Source of the DNA: Saccharopolyspora galaxeae
Lineage (GTDB): Bacteria > Actinomycetota > Actinomycetes > Mycobacteriales > Pseudonocardiaceae
Direction: 5' to 3'
NCBI RefSeq assembly: GCF_016526145.1
Contig: NZ_JADDUE010000017.1
Location: 34,762-98,761, forward strand
DNA: 64,000 bases
Part shown: positions 27,509-35,974 of the stretch, one piece after another
Numbering within the stretch: the first letter of the stretch is position 1
Layout of the letters: the number at the start of each line of letters is the position of its first letter
The notes under the pieces: model-generated
What the model was told of the DNA's origin: nothing
Seen by the model: the letters and a program-made list of their open reading frames with translations, nothing else
The model's database searches: none
Program-made: the position numbers and the translations under genes

Positions 27509-28528
27509 GTGAGCGCTTTCTCGCAGCAGCAGACCGTGCGGCCCTCGGCCGCCCCCGGCACCCCGTACCACCTGCTCGCGCGCAACACCGCGCACACCTG
27601 GTGGCGGCCGTTGGTCGCGCTGCTCGTGGCGGTGCTGTTCGCCTTCGTCGCGCTGATCGCGGCGATGACCTTGCTCGTGCTGTTCACGCTGTTCCCGCTC
27701 GGCTTCGAGCAGACGCACGCGGCGATCCTGCTGGCCGACCCCGCGGTCATCGACAAGGTCCTGCAGGACGATTTCGTGCTGCTGGTGGTGTCGTTCGGCG
27801 CGTTGGTCGCACTGCTTCCGCCGGTGCTGCTGACCACGAAGTGGGTGCAGCAGCGGCCGATGGGCGAACTCGCCGGGGTGGAAGGCCGGTTGCGGTGGCC
27901 GTGGCTGGGCGAGTGCCTGCTGCGCGCCGCGCTCGTGCTCGCGGTGGCGTTCGGCGTTGCCGGGCTGATCAGCTGGATCACCGGCACGCCCACCGGACCT
28001 GGCTTCCCCGGCTGGTGGGCCTACGCGCGGGTGGCGATCCTGGCGCTGCTACTGGTCCCGTTCCAAAGCGCCGCCGAGGAGTTCGTCTTCCGCGGTTTCC
28101 TGCTGCAGACCTTCACCGCCTGGTTCCGCACGCCGTGGCCGGCGATCGTGCTCACCTCCGTGCTGTTCCTCGGCGGGCACGGCTACACCGACCCGCTGGT
28201 GTGGTGCGAGTTGCTGGTGATGGCGGGCGCGATGTGCTGGCTGACCGTGCGCACCGGCGGACTGGAGGCCGCGATCGGCCTGCACGTGGCGAACAACTCG
28301 CTGAGCCTGCTGGTCGGCGGCCTCTCCGGGGTGCCCGGCATCGAGCAGGCGGGCGACTTCGCCGTCGGCGACGTGGTTCCGTTCATCCTCGCCGTGCTCG
28401 GCTACTCCTGGTGGACCGACCGGAAGGCGGCCGGCCGCGCACTGCGCACGGTCACCGGCGGGCGCGCGCCGATCGCACCGTGGTCGTTGCGGGCACCACG
28501 CCCCGAGTCGATCTCCACCCCGGGGTGA
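27509..28528 (+). CDS. CPBP family intramembrane metalloprotease (CAAX/Abi-type)
   Basis: 339 residues from GTG 27509, with about eight membrane helices. The glutamate/histidine active-site motifs are present: AAEEFVFRGFL (EExxxR), FLGGHGY and HVANNSLSLLV (HxxxN). CPBP proteases cleave substrates within the membrane; in bacteria many are of unknown target. It lies 17 bp after the large patatin-like gene on the same strand, so a lipid/membrane-homeostasis operon is plausible but unproven. Confidence 0.9.
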   Translation: MSAFSQQQTVRPSAAPGTPYHLLARNTAHTWWRPLVALLVAVLFAFVALIAAMTLLVLFTLFPLGFEQTHAAILLADPAVIDKVLQDDFVLLVVSFGALVALLPPVLLTTKWVQQRPMGELAGVEGRLRWPWLGECLLRAALVLAVAFGVAGLISWITGTPTGPGFPGWWAYARVAILALLLVPFQSAAEEFVFRGFLLQTFTAWFRTPWPAIVLTSVLFLGGHGYTDPLVWCELLVMAGAMCWLTVRTGGLEAAIGLHVANNSLSLLVGGLSGVPGIEQAGDFAVGDVVPFILAVLGYSWWTDRKAAGRALRTVTGGRAPIAPWSLRAPRPESISTPG

Positions 28529-28644
28529 CCGGGTAGCCTGGGGTCAAGGGACAACGGGGCACGAAACGGTCGGTGGCAGAACCCCTGCGGACGACCGGCG
28601 TCTCCGCGTCCCGGCAGGTTGTGCGCTCCACGGAGGTGTCAGCG

Positions 28645-29169
28645 GTGTCCTACCCGTTTTCCGGCCCGGCCCGGTCGGCGCCGGGTTCACCGAACATGCC
28701 GACCCCGCCCACGGGGTGGCCGATCGGTTCCTACGGCACCTACGAAGAAGCGCAGCGCGCGGTCGACCACCTGGTGCAGAGCGATTTCCCGGTGCAGGAC
28801 GTCACGATCGTCGGCGTGGACCTGATGCTGGTCGAACGGATCACCGGGCGGCTGAACTGGACGCGGGTGCTCAGCAGCGGCGCGGCCTCCGGCGCGTGGA
28901 TCGGGTTGTTCTTCGGGCTGCTGGTGGCCTGGTCGGCCACCTCCGGCGGCAACCTGCTCGGCTCCGTGCTGGTGGGGCTGGGCGGCGGTGTGCTGGTGGG
29001 GCTGGTGTTCGCCGCCGCCGGTTACGCCTCGATGCGCGGCCGCCGCGACTTCTCCTCCGCCAGCCAGCTCGTCGCGGGCCGCTACGACGTGCTCGCCCAA
29101 CCCCGGCACGCCGAACAGGGCCGCAACCTGCTGGCCCGGCTGGCGATGCGCCCGCAACCTTCGCAGTAG
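28645..29169 (+). CDS. General stress protein 17M-like membrane protein
   Basis: 174 residues from GTG 28645 with GGAGGTG 10 nt upstream; the frame extends back to 28573 but lacks such a site. After a short proline-rich start comes the 17M-like domain (GSYGTYEEAQRAVDHLVQSDFPVQDVTIVGVDL) and two glycine-rich membrane helices separated by a short turn. The length and domain match Rv1234 of M. tuberculosis (175 residues, from memory). In mycobacteria the trehalose importer lpqY-sugABC follows this gene; here it is absent and a secreted CAP protein follows instead. Confidence 0.85.
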   Translation: MSYPFSGPARSAPGSPNMPTPPTGWPIGSYGTYEEAQRAVDHLVQSDFPVQDVTIVGVDLMLVERITGRLNWTRVLSSGAASGAWIGLFFGLLVAWSATSGGNLLGSVLVGLGGGVLVGLVFAAAGYASMRGRRDFSSASQLVAGRYDVLAQPRHAEQGRNLLARLAMRPQPSQ

Positions 29170-29179
29170 CGCGGCGGGG

Positions 29180-29644
29180 TCAGGGGCCTGCGAACTGCTG
29201 GACCCAGTAGTGGCCGTAGCGGCTGTGCGGCGAGTAGCCGTGGCCGACGCCGATGCTGGTGTAGGCGCAGTCCTCGATGTTCGCGCGATGGCCGGGGCTG
29301 TTCATCCACTGCTGGAACGTGCCGTCCGCGGCCCCGCGGCCCGCGGCGATGTTCTCGCCGACCCGCCCGGCGCCGGGCAGCAGGTGCAGCAGCCGGCTCA
29401 ACGGCCGGGAATGCGCGAAGTAGTCGTGCCCGGCCATGTCACCGGCGTGATCGCCTGCCGTGCCCATCAGCCGCGGATCGGGGACGAGCGGGCCGCAGCC
29501 CGCCGCCGCCCTGGCCTGGTTGGTGAGCTCGACGATCCGGGCATCCGCAGGAATCCGCGGGTGCGCCTGCGCGGGCACGGCCGTGCACAGGACGATCAGC
29601 ACGGGCGCGAGCAGGGCGCCGCCGGGACGCTTGGGGACGAACAT
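29180..29644 (-). CDS. Secreted CAP/SCP domain protein
   Basis: 154 residues from ATG 29644, chosen because AAGGAG lies eight bases upstream. A signal peptide (about 1-27, ending VPAQAH) precedes a CAP domain: ELTNQARAAAGCGPLV, GDHAGDMAGHDYFAHS, ENIAAG, the glycine-poor WMNSPGHRANI and a C-terminal YGHYWVQQFA. The His/Glu cavity residues of CAP proteins are present (DHAGDMA..., ENIA, GHRANI). Such secreted proteins are common in actinomycetes and have no agreed biochemical role. Confidence 0.9.
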   Translation of the reverse strand: MFVPKRPGGALLAPVLIVLCTAVPAQAHPRIPADARIVELTNQARAAAGCGPLVPDPRLMGTAGDHAGDMAGHDYFAHSRPLSRLLHLLPGAGRVGENIAAGRGAADGTFQQWMNSPGHRANIEDCAYTSIGVGHGYSPHSRYGHYWVQQFAGP

Positions 29645-29785
29645 CCGCACCACTCCTTGCGCAGCGAGTTTCGGTGCGGGGTTTCTAACCCGGAATCAGC
29701 GCGCCGACCGGCGGCGTCCGCGCAACGGGTGAGCCGGGCAGGCGGGACGGCTCACCCGGACGGACTCCGGCCGCGTCGTGGGCCC

Positions 29786-29881
29786 TCAGAGCTGCTGCGA
29801 GATGATCACGAACAGGGTAAAGATCCAGCCCATGATCAGCGCGAACAGCAGGGTCAGCTTGTTGGTGGCGAGACGAGTCAT
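29786..29881 (-). CDS. 31-residue single-helix membrane protein
   Basis: A very short ATG frame with GGAGG seven bases upstream. The sequence is MTRLATNKLTLLFALIMGW followed by IFTLFVIISQQL: positive start, one hydrophobic helix of about 20 residues, short polar end, which is the topology of small bacterial membrane proteins. The composition of its codons is less GC-biased than its neighbours because it is almost all hydrophobic. No known family recognised. Supported by the ribosome binding site and the shape; function unknown. Confidence 0.55.
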   Translation of the reverse strand: MTRLATNKLTLLFALIMGWIFTLFVIISQQL

Positions 29882-30411
29882 GACGGTGCCTCCCGGCAGC
29901 GTGAGCGAGACGATCGAATCGAACTTGCGGCTCACGATGTGGGGCGCTGCCGCCGCGGGATCAGCGCGATCCCGGCGTGCGCGGCTCAGGCGCGCGCAGC
30001 TCGGGCGTGCGCGGCGAAAACGGGCGTCGCGTCCCACATCGCGCCGGGTTTTCGGACCCGGCGCGGCACGGGACTTCGACCGGGGCGCGCCTTGCCGGAG
30101 CCGCCCAGCGGCAGCCGGCGGCGGGCGAACGCACGCGATCCCATCGCGTCCCGGCGCGGCCCATTGACGCGCGAAGTGATCGACACGGCTACCTCCCAAC
30201 GGCACGGCGGGGGAATCTCGGCAGGGCGCCCAGCGGCGGTTGATCGATGAAGATCGGGACCGTGCGCACCCGGGGACTGCGTCCGTCTCATGACCGGGTG
30301 CCCCTCATGGCGCACCCGACGGCTGTGCATTTCCGATGACCGTGCGCACCTGAGGTGGTGCGGCACCGTCCAGTACATCGCACGGACGGCTCAACACGTT
30401 ACAACACACGG
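29882..30411. other. Intergenic region with hairpin
   Basis: 530 bp between the small membrane protein and the corA stop with no supported gene; minus-strand frames here are arginine-rich and do not look coding. A strong hairpin, GCGCCGGGT-N6-ACCCGGCGC, spans 30041-30064 without a following T-run. The 13-base string GACCGTGCGCACC occurs twice (near 30257 and 30339). The region probably holds the small gene's promoter and corA's terminator. Confidence 0.4.
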
Positions 30412-31491
30412 TCACAACCACCTGTTCCTGCGGAAGATCTTGAACAGCACCACGCAGGCGATCATCATGACCAGCAGCGTCACCGGATAGCCGAAAGCCC
30501 ACTGCAGCTCGGGCATGGTTTCGAAGTTCATCCCGTAGATCCCGGCGATCATCGTCGGCGTGGAGATGATCGCGACCCACGCGGAGATCTTGCGCATGTC
30601 GGTGTTCTGCTGCAGCGTGATCTTGGCCAGCGTGGCGTCGACCAGCGTGGTCAGCAGCTCGTCGAAGGACGCGACCCGCTCGGAGACCGTGGTCAGGTGG
30701 TCCTCGACGTTGCGGAAGTACGAGCGCACCTGCTCCGGCACCGCCGGGGTGTAGCCCTCGGCCAGCCGCTGCAGCGGTTTCGCCAGCGGCATCACCGCCC
30801 GCCGCAGCTCCATGACCTCGCGCTTCATCAGGTAGATCTGCTCGGCCTCGATCTTGGTGCGGGGCGCGAACACCGCGGCTTCCATCTCGTCGATGTCGTC
30901 CTGGATGGCCTCGGTGACCTCCAGGTAGCTGTCCACCACGTAGTCCGAGATGCCGTGCAGCACCGCTGCCGGACCCAGCGCGAGCTGCTCCGGATCGGCC
31001 TCCAGCTGCTTGCGGACGGCCGCGAGCCCGGCGTGCTTGCCGTGCCGCACGGTGATCACGAAGTCGCGGCCGACGAAGGCCATCAGCTCGCCGCTCTCGA
31101 CGATCTCGCTGTTCGCGGTCAGCTTCTCGTTCGCGATGTAGCGGACGGTCTTGAGCACCATGAACAGCGTGCTGTCGTAGCGCTCCAGCTTCGGGCGCTG
31201 ATGCGCGTGCACCGCGTCCTCGACCGCGAGCTCGTGCAGGCCGAAGGTCTCGGCGAGCACGCCCAGCTGGGTTTCGTCCGGTTCGTGCAGCCCGATCCAG
31301 ACGAAACCGGAGTCGCGCCTGCGGACTTCCTCGATCGCCGCGGCGTGCGTCCAGTTCCCGGGCAACCGGGCGCCGTCGACGTAGACGCCGCAGTCGACCA
31401 TGTAGGCCGACTCGGCGACCGGAGCCGCAGGGGTGCGGCGGTGGTTGCGCGCACCGCGATTGCGCCGGACGAGCGAAGGCAGGCTGGGCAC
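30412..31491 (-). CDS. corA: CorA family Mg2+/Co2+ transporter
   Basis: 359 residues from GTG 31491, which follows GGAGGT at the correct distance. It has a cytoplasmic alpha/beta funnel with the long stalk helix (VEDHLTTVSERVASFDELLTTLVDATLAKITLQQN) and two C-terminal membrane helices with the selectivity signature YGMNFE between them. It ends in a basic FRRNRWL tail. It functions as a homopentameric Mg2+ channel in the plasma membrane. In M. tuberculosis corA also lies downstream of the Rv1234-like gene. No M-box-like leader could be recognised upstream. Confidence 0.95.
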   Translation of the reverse strand: MPSLPSLVRRNRGARNHRRTPAAPVAESAYMVDCGVYVDGARLPGNWTHAAAIEEVRRRDSGFVWIGLHEPDETQLGVLAETFGLHELAVEDAVHAHQRPKLERYDSTLFMVLKTVRYIANEKLTANSEIVESGELMAFVGRDFVITVRHGKHAGLAAVRKQLEADPEQLALGPAAVLHGISDYVVDSYLEVTEAIQDDIDEMEAAVFAPRTKIEAEQIYLMKREVMELRRAVMPLAKPLQRLAEGYTPAVPEQVRSYFRNVEDHLTTVSERVASFDELLTTLVDATLAKITLQQNTDMRKISAWVAIISTPTMIAGIYGMNFETMPELQWAFGYPVTLLVMMIACVVLFKIFRRNRWL

Positions 31492-31878
31492 GGCGGGACC
31501 TCCAACGGCGGGGGTTCGGGCCTGGGCGAGATCACATCCCGGATCGCGCATCCCCGCCGGCGCCTGCGACCCCTGGGTCCGGCGCCTGGAACCGGCCTAG
31601 TCTCGGATGGCCTCCCAGGCGGGGATGCGGTTGGTACTACTCGGAAGCGCGCTATCGGCACTGCCGCTCACGATCCCTCACCTCCTCCTGGCCGTGGACT
31701 CCTGCCGGGGATCGGCCGGTCGCCGCTTGCTCGCACCGGCCAGCGACTCACCATACCCGGTGTCGATCGAGCGGTCGGGGGTGGTAAGCGGTGCGATACG
31801 ACACGCCCCCGGCACGGCGAAACGGGTGAAAATCGCAGATCACGATCACGGTTCGACGAAATGCCGGAAATGCCGAGA
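31492..31878. other. Intergenic region upstream of corA
   Basis: 387 bp between the corA start and the end of the NUDIX gene on the same strand. It contains GGGAGGGATCTCCC near 31888 (partly in the NUDIX 3' end) and otherwise no open frame I would support. It should carry the corA promoter and leader; no recognised Mg2+-sensing riboswitch fold was found by eye. Confidence 0.4.
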
Positions 31879-32376
31879 TCACTCGGGAGGGATCTCCCGC
31901 GGAAGGCTGCTCCAAGACCGCAACGAGTCCGCCAGACCTTCGGTCAGCAGCCCGTCGGCGCGCATTGTGGCGAACGTCGCACCATCCGCCCACATCGCGT
32001 CGGCGGCGTCGTCACCAGGGAAAAGAGCGGTCTCGCCGGTTCGGCAGGCGTAGTCGAAGATCTCGTAGCCGGCACCGCGGCCGGGCCGGACCACGCGCCC
32101 GAGCAGCGCACCGACGATCACGGAGAGTCCGGTTTCCTCGGCGACCTCGCGCCGTACCGCCGAATGATCGGTTTCTCCGCTCTCCACGCGCCCACCCGGC
32201 AGCGACCACTTCCCCCGCGCGGGCTCGTTCGCCCGCTGTACCAGCAACAATCGTCCGTCCGCGGCGTGCACCACGGCTCCCACGCAACGGATGTAGGGCT
32301 CTTTCGCTACGATCACCGACACGGACGGTAGCTGATCCGCGCCGAGCGGTCTTCCGCTGCCCCAAGCGCGGTACAT
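31879..32376 (-). CDS. NUDIX hydrolase
   Basis: 165 residues if started at ATG 32376. The complete NUDIX box GGRVESGETDHSAVRREVAEETGL (given in part: GGRVESGET ... REVAEETG) is present about residues 60-83, after RCVGAVVHAADGRLLLVQRA. Such enzymes hydrolyse nucleoside diphosphates linked to another group. The first 20 residues are not conserved in the family, so a GTG at VSVIVAKEP could be the real start. The substrate cannot be told from sequence. Confidence 0.88.
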   Translation of the reverse strand: MYRAWGSGRPLGADQLPSVSVIVAKEPYIRCVGAVVHAADGRLLLVQRANEPARGKWSLPGGRVESGETDHSAVRREVAEETGLSVIVGALLGRVVRPGRGAGYEIFDYACRTGETALFPGDDAADAMWADGATFATMRADGLLTEGLADSLRSWSSLPREIPPE

Positions 32377-32461
32377 GGCTGCCCTAGCGGCGCCGAGTGC
32401 GGTACAACAGATCGGCAGGCGCCACTTTGATCACAGGCAGTTTCGGACGGGGTGCATCGCA

Positions 32462-32623
32462 GTGAACGTCAAAAAGATCCTGACATGGGCCGGGGTCGCC
32501 TTCCTCCTCTATTTCCTGTTCGCCGCCCCAACGCAGGCCGGTGGCGTGGTGAAGGGGGTCGGCGGCAGCCTCCAGGGAGCCGCGGAGTCGGTCATCCTGT
32601 TCATGCAGAACGTCTTCGTGTAG
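32462..32623 (+). CDS. Small membrane protein (53 residues) upstream of PH-domain gene
   Basis: GTG 32462, 53 residues: a basic start, one helix (ILTWAGVAFLLYFLFAA) and an amphipathic C-terminal half (GGVVKGVGGSLQGAAESVILFM). Its stop lies 18 bases before the next gene. Small proteins of this shape are seen before PH-domain proteins in many actinomycetes, and coding bias is normal for this genome. Function unknown; the pairing suggests an accessory subunit. Confidence 0.65.
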   Translation: MNVKKILTWAGVAFLLYFLFAAPTQAGGVVKGVGGSLQGAAESVILFMQNVFV

Positions 32624-32641
32624 CGCTGAGAGGCGGTTGAC

Positions 32642-33223
32642 GTGTTCGCGCCGAGAGATCCCGACGAGTACCTGCTCGAAACCGAGCGACGGGTCATCCG
32701 GCTCCGCAGGCACTGGGCCAGCTTGGTCTGGGAACTGTTCGAGGCGGTCGGGCTGCTCATCGGTCTGGTGCTGGTCTCCGGGCTGTTCCCGCAGGACGGC
32801 TCGCCGGAGATGCGCATCCCGATCAACGTCCTCTGGTACCTGGGCCTGGTCGTGCTGCTGCGGTTCACCTACCAGGTCCTGGACTGGTACGTGGAGCGGA
32901 TCGTCGTCACCGACAAGCGCTTCCTGATCGCCGAGGGGATCTTCACCACCAACGTGGCGATGATGCCGATCGGCAAGGTCACCGACCTGACGTTCCAGCG
33001 CTCGCTGGCCGGGCGCATGTTCGGCTACGGCACGCTGGTGGTCGAGTCGGCCGGTCAGATCCAGGCGCTCAACCGGATCAGCTACGTGCCGAACCCGGAC
33101 GAGGTGGAGGACGCGATCTCCTACCTGGTGTTCGGGGAGAAGAAGGCGCAGCAGGAGCGGTTCTCGATGCTCAAAGCCCGCCGCGCCGCGGTCGGCAAGC
33201 GCAAGGCCAAACTCCCCAGCTGA
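32642..33223 (+). CDS. PH domain (bPH/DUF304-type) membrane protein
   Basis: 193 residues from GTG 32642. Two membrane helices (LVWELFEAVGLLIGLVLVSGLF and VLWYLGLVVLLRFTYQVL) are followed by a bacterial pleckstrin-homology domain: ERIVVTDKRFLIAEGIFTTNVAMMPIGKVTDLTFQRSLAGRMFGYGTLVVESAGQ. The strings TDKRF and MPIGKVTD are typical. The tail is basic (KKAQQERF ... KRKAKL). Probably a membrane-associated scaffold; role not known. It follows a 53-residue membrane protein with 18 bp between them. Confidence 0.85.
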   Translation: MFAPRDPDEYLLETERRVIRLRRHWASLVWELFEAVGLLIGLVLVSGLFPQDGSPEMRIPINVLWYLGLVVLLRFTYQVLDWYVERIVVTDKRFLIAEGIFTTNVAMMPIGKVTDLTFQRSLAGRMFGYGTLVVESAGQIQALNRISYVPNPDEVEDAISYLVFGEKKAQQERFSMLKARRAAVGKRKAKLPS

Positions 33224-33387
33224 GTCGTGCCCCACCGGGGCCGCGGGTTTCCCGCGGCCCCGGTTTCGCGTGCGCGGACCCCCGCGGGCGAGGGCTGCGG
33301 CCCGGTGCGGTGGAGCCATCGGCGAGACTGGGACGGGAAGTGTTCCCACGATTCCCGTAGCCGGGCTCCCGAGCGGAAAGGCCAAGC

Positions 33388-34257
33388 GTGCGCATCGACC
33401 TGCACACCCACTCCACCGAGTCCGACGGCACCGACACGCCGGCGGAGCTGGTCGCGTGCGCGCTCGCCGCCGGACTGGACGTCATCGCGCTCACCGATCA
33501 CGACACGACCGCCGGGTGGGACGAAGCGGCGGACGCGGTGGCGGGCACGCGGCTGCGGGTGGTACCGGGTGCCGAGCTGTCCTGCGCCTGCCCGGACGGC
33601 AACGGCCGGGCGGTGACGGTGCACCTGCTGGCCTACCTGTTCGACCCGGCCTCGCACGCGCTCGTCGTCGAACAGGCCCGGCTGCGCGCCCAGCGGCGCG
33701 ACCGGCTGCGGCAGATGGCGGTGCGGATGGCCGACGACGGCTTCCCGGTGGACCCCGACGAGCTGATGGCCGGGTTGCCGCCGGACTCCCCGGGCGGGCG
33801 GCCGCACCTGGCTCGGGCGCTGGTGCGCGCGGACATGGCGGGCAGCGTGGACGAGGCGTTCGCGCGGTACCTCGGCAGCGGCGGCCGGTACTACCTGCCG
33901 CGCACCGATACGCCGGTGCTGCGTGCGATCGAGATGATCCGCGAAGCGGGCGGAGCCACCGTGCTGGCGCACCCGTTCGCGCGGGCGCGCGGGCCGGTGA
34001 TCAACGCCGAGATGGTCGGCGAGCTGGCCGCGCACGGGTTGACCGGCGTGGAAGTCGATCATCCGGATCAGGACGAGCCGACGCGGGCGCAGCTGCGCGG
34101 TCTCGCGGCGGAGCTGGACCTGGTGCCGACCGGGAGCAGCGACTACCACGGCACGAACAAGACGATCCGGATCGGGCAGGAGACGACCGCGCCGGAATCG
34201 CTGGAGCGCCTGGCCGCCAAGTGCACCGGAAGCCGAATCTTCGGCCACTCGTTCTGA
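33388..34257 (+). CDS. PHP domain phosphoesterase
   Basis: 289 residues, GTG 33388. All four PHP metal-site motifs are present: RIDLHTHSTESDG, LTDHDT, PGAELSC and the C-terminal GGATVLAHPFAR with GSSDYHG. The family includes 3',5'-nucleotide bisphosphate phosphatases (YciV/TrpH) and exonuclease-like enzymes. Overall length and insert (SPGGRPHLARALV) match the stand-alone YciV-like type, probable 3',5'-bisphosphate nucleotidase or 5'-3' RNase. No operon partner. Confidence 0.9.
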   Translation: MRIDLHTHSTESDGTDTPAELVACALAAGLDVIALTDHDTTAGWDEAADAVAGTRLRVVPGAELSCACPDGNGRAVTVHLLAYLFDPASHALVVEQARLRAQRRDRLRQMAVRMADDGFPVDPDELMAGLPPDSPGGRPHLARALVRADMAGSVDEAFARYLGSGGRYYLPRTDTPVLRAIEMIREAGGATVLAHPFARARGPVINAEMVGELAAHGLTGVEVDHPDQDEPTRAQLRGLAAELDLVPTGSSDYHGTNKTIRIGQETTAPESLERLAAKCTGSRIFGHSF

Positions 34258-34380
34258 GGGCTGGTCTCGGAGCTCGTTCCGCGCTCCGAGACGCTTGCCC
34301 CGGGTTTCGTCGGCTCCTGCAGAAACGGTAGTCGGACGGTTGCGCCGAATGGCGCAGTGCGAACGGCGCCAGAAAGGCGT

Positions 34381-34406
34381 GTTCGGCCGTACCGGTACCG
34401 CCGAAC
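34381..34406. repeat. 26-bp palindrome in intergenic gap
   Basis: GTTCGGC-cGTACCGGTACc-GCCGAAC: a near-perfect inverted repeat centred on ACCGGT, between the PHP gene and the nuclease gene on the same strand. It could be a terminator for the PHP gene (no T-run directly after, but TTTTT occurs at about 34424) or an operator for the nuclease gene. Its arms differ from the 51-bp palindromic family. Confidence 0.5.
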
Positions 34407-34461
34407 GGGCCGACCGAGTGAGTTTTTCGCGCGTCACGGGGGGAATCCCGGCATCGCGGCA

Positions 34462-35310
34462 ATGCTGCGTAATGTGGGGCACGTGCAGGACCAGCTCGGC
34501 CTCGAAGGCATTCCCAGCAAGCTAGTCCGGGTCACCCCGGCGAAGCTGGCGACCTGGGCGAGTTGCCCCCGCAAGTTCCGGATGGCTTATCTGGACCGGC
34601 CCGCGCCGCCACGCGCGGGTGCCAAGGCCGCCAGCACGCTCGGCGCTGCCGTGCACAACGCGTTGCGGATCTTCTTCGACCTGCCCGCGCAGCAGCGCAG
34701 CCCGGAACGGGCGGCGGCGCTGGTGCGCAAGTGCTGGAAGAACGACGGCTTCGCCGATGCCGCGCAGGCCGCCGACTACCGCGAGCGGGCGCAGCACTGG
34801 GTCTCCGGCTACGCCGAGCGAACCGACGCCGCGCCGGTGGCGGTGGAGCGATGGGTCTCCGCCGCCACCGGCACGATCATCGCCGAGGGCCGGGTGGACC
34901 GGATCGACCGCAGGGACGGCGAGCTCGTCATCGTCGACTACAAGACCGGCCGCAGGCAGCTCACCGAGGCCGACGCGCGCGATTCGCCCGCGCTGGCCCT
35001 GTACGCGACCGCAGCGCGCAAGACGCTGCGCGCGCCCACCGGGCGAGTGGAGTTGCACCACCTGCCGACCGGGTCGGTGGCGGCTTGGCAGCACAGCGAG
35101 GAGTCTCTCGGGCGGCACGTGGAATGGGCTCAGCAGCGGGCCGGGGAACTCGACGCGGCCTCCGGCGCGTTCGAGGCCGGGCACCGCGGAGCGGACACCT
35201 TCCCGCCGAGACCCGGTAGGCAGTGCTCCTGGTGCGACTTCCGGGCGCACTGCCCGGAAGGGCAGCAGGCGGCATCCGCGGCGACACCGTGGGCCGGGTT
35301 GGCCGAGTGA
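34462..35310 (+). CDS. RecB-like PD-(D/E)XK nuclease with Fe-S cysteines (Cas4/AddB-C type)
   Basis: 282 residues from ATG 34462 (GTG 34483 also possible). The nuclease core is GRVDRIDRRDGELVIVDYKTG (Asp-x-Asp ... Asp-Tyr-Lys), followed by a glutamine-containing helix further on. One cysteine near the N-terminus (ASCPRKFRMAYLDRP) and three at the end (CSWCDFRAHC, CxxCx5C) form the four-cysteine iron-sulfur site seen in AddB, Cas4 and AdnAB-type nucleases. It stands alone without a helicase domain, so it may act with a separate helicase or in repair. The next gene's GTG 35307 start would overlap its stop, though ATG 35328 is preferred. Confidence 0.85.
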   Translation: MLRNVGHVQDQLGLEGIPSKLVRVTPAKLATWASCPRKFRMAYLDRPAPPRAGAKAASTLGAAVHNALRIFFDLPAQQRSPERAAALVRKCWKNDGFADAAQAADYRERAQHWVSGYAERTDAAPVAVERWVSAATGTIIAEGRVDRIDRRDGELVIVDYKTGRRQLTEADARDSPALALYATAARKTLRAPTGRVELHHLPTGSVAAWQHSEESLGRHVEWAQQRAGELDAASGAFEAGHRGADTFPPRPGRQCSWCDFRAHCPEGQQAASAATPWAGLAE

Positions 35311-35327
35311 CGGACCAGGGGAACCAG

Positions 35328-35933
35328 ATGGAACCGAGCGGACGGCCGGGGAACCCGGCGACCGGCGACTTCGGTGGTAAGCACCGCCGGGCGCCGCAGG
35401 CGCTGCACCAGGCCCGCCGGCCCGAGGGCGGCAAGGTGGGCACCTGGCCGGAACGCGCCGTGAGTCCGCGCCCCAGGCGCGTGGGACCCGCGTCGCAGCA
35501 GCCCGCTCAGCCATCCGCACCGGAAACGCCACTGGAACAGCCGCGGCTCGCGGCGACTCGCCGGGAAACCGCCCCCGCGGAGCCGCAGAGCCCGCCTCCG
35601 CCGCAACCGCCGGACGACGAGCCCAAGCACGCCCGCCGCGCTCCGGTCGCCCGGCCGACCCGGTTCGGGACGTTCCTGCGCGGCATCAGCGGATCGCTGG
35701 CCTACGGCTTCGTGGTGCTGGCGCTGAGCCTGATCGGAATGCAGATCTGGGCGGGTCAGCACGGCTGGACCGGCCCGGGCATCGGGACGATCAGCGGCCA
35801 CGTGATCGGCGGCGTGGTCGCGGTGTTCTTGCAGGCCGTGGGTGACCACAGGCGCGATCGGACCGGTGCCGCGGCGATCTCCGGCGTGCTGGTTGTGGTG
35901 CTCGGGTCCCTGTGGTTCTGGTGGTGGCTGTAG
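35328..35933 (+). CDS. Hypothetical membrane protein with disordered proline-rich N-terminus
   Basis: 201 residues from ATG 35328 with AGGGGA upstream. Residues 1-125 are proline/arginine/glutamine-rich and probably disordered; the rest has three membrane helices (GFVVLALSLIGMQIW, GHVIGGVVAVFLQAV, ISGVLVVVLGSLWFWWWL). No family recognised with confidence. It follows the RecB-like nuclease on the same strand with 17 bp in between, so may be co-transcribed, and converges on the propeller gene across a tandem repeat. Confidence 0.7.
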   Translation: MEPSGRPGNPATGDFGGKHRRAPQALHQARRPEGGKVGTWPERAVSPRPRRVGPASQQPAQPSAPETPLEQPRLAATRRETAPAEPQSPPPPQPPDDEPKHARRAPVARPTRFGTFLRGISGSLAYGFVVLALSLIGMQIWAGQHGWTGPGIGTISGHVIGGVVAVFLQAVGDHRRDRTGAAAISGVLVVVLGSLWFWWWL

Positions 35934-35974
35934 GGCTGCGCGAGTTGGCGCGCGGCCGCTGGAGCTGCGTGCCG

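Noticed and set aside
24048..28528. Patatin plus CPBP protease considered as an anti-phage (CBASS-like) system
   Set aside because: No cyclic-nucleotide synthase, HORMA, TRIP13 or other defence gene nearby; the neighbours are ordinary housekeeping genes.
30041..30064. Hairpin considered as a small RNA or riboswitch of corA
   Set aside because: It is downstream of, not upstream of, corA and has no conserved riboswitch features.
34462..35310. RecB-like nuclease considered as Cas4
   Set aside because: It has the Cas4-type cysteines and nuclease motif, but no CRISPR array or other cas genes occur in the window; this family also has stand-alone repair members.
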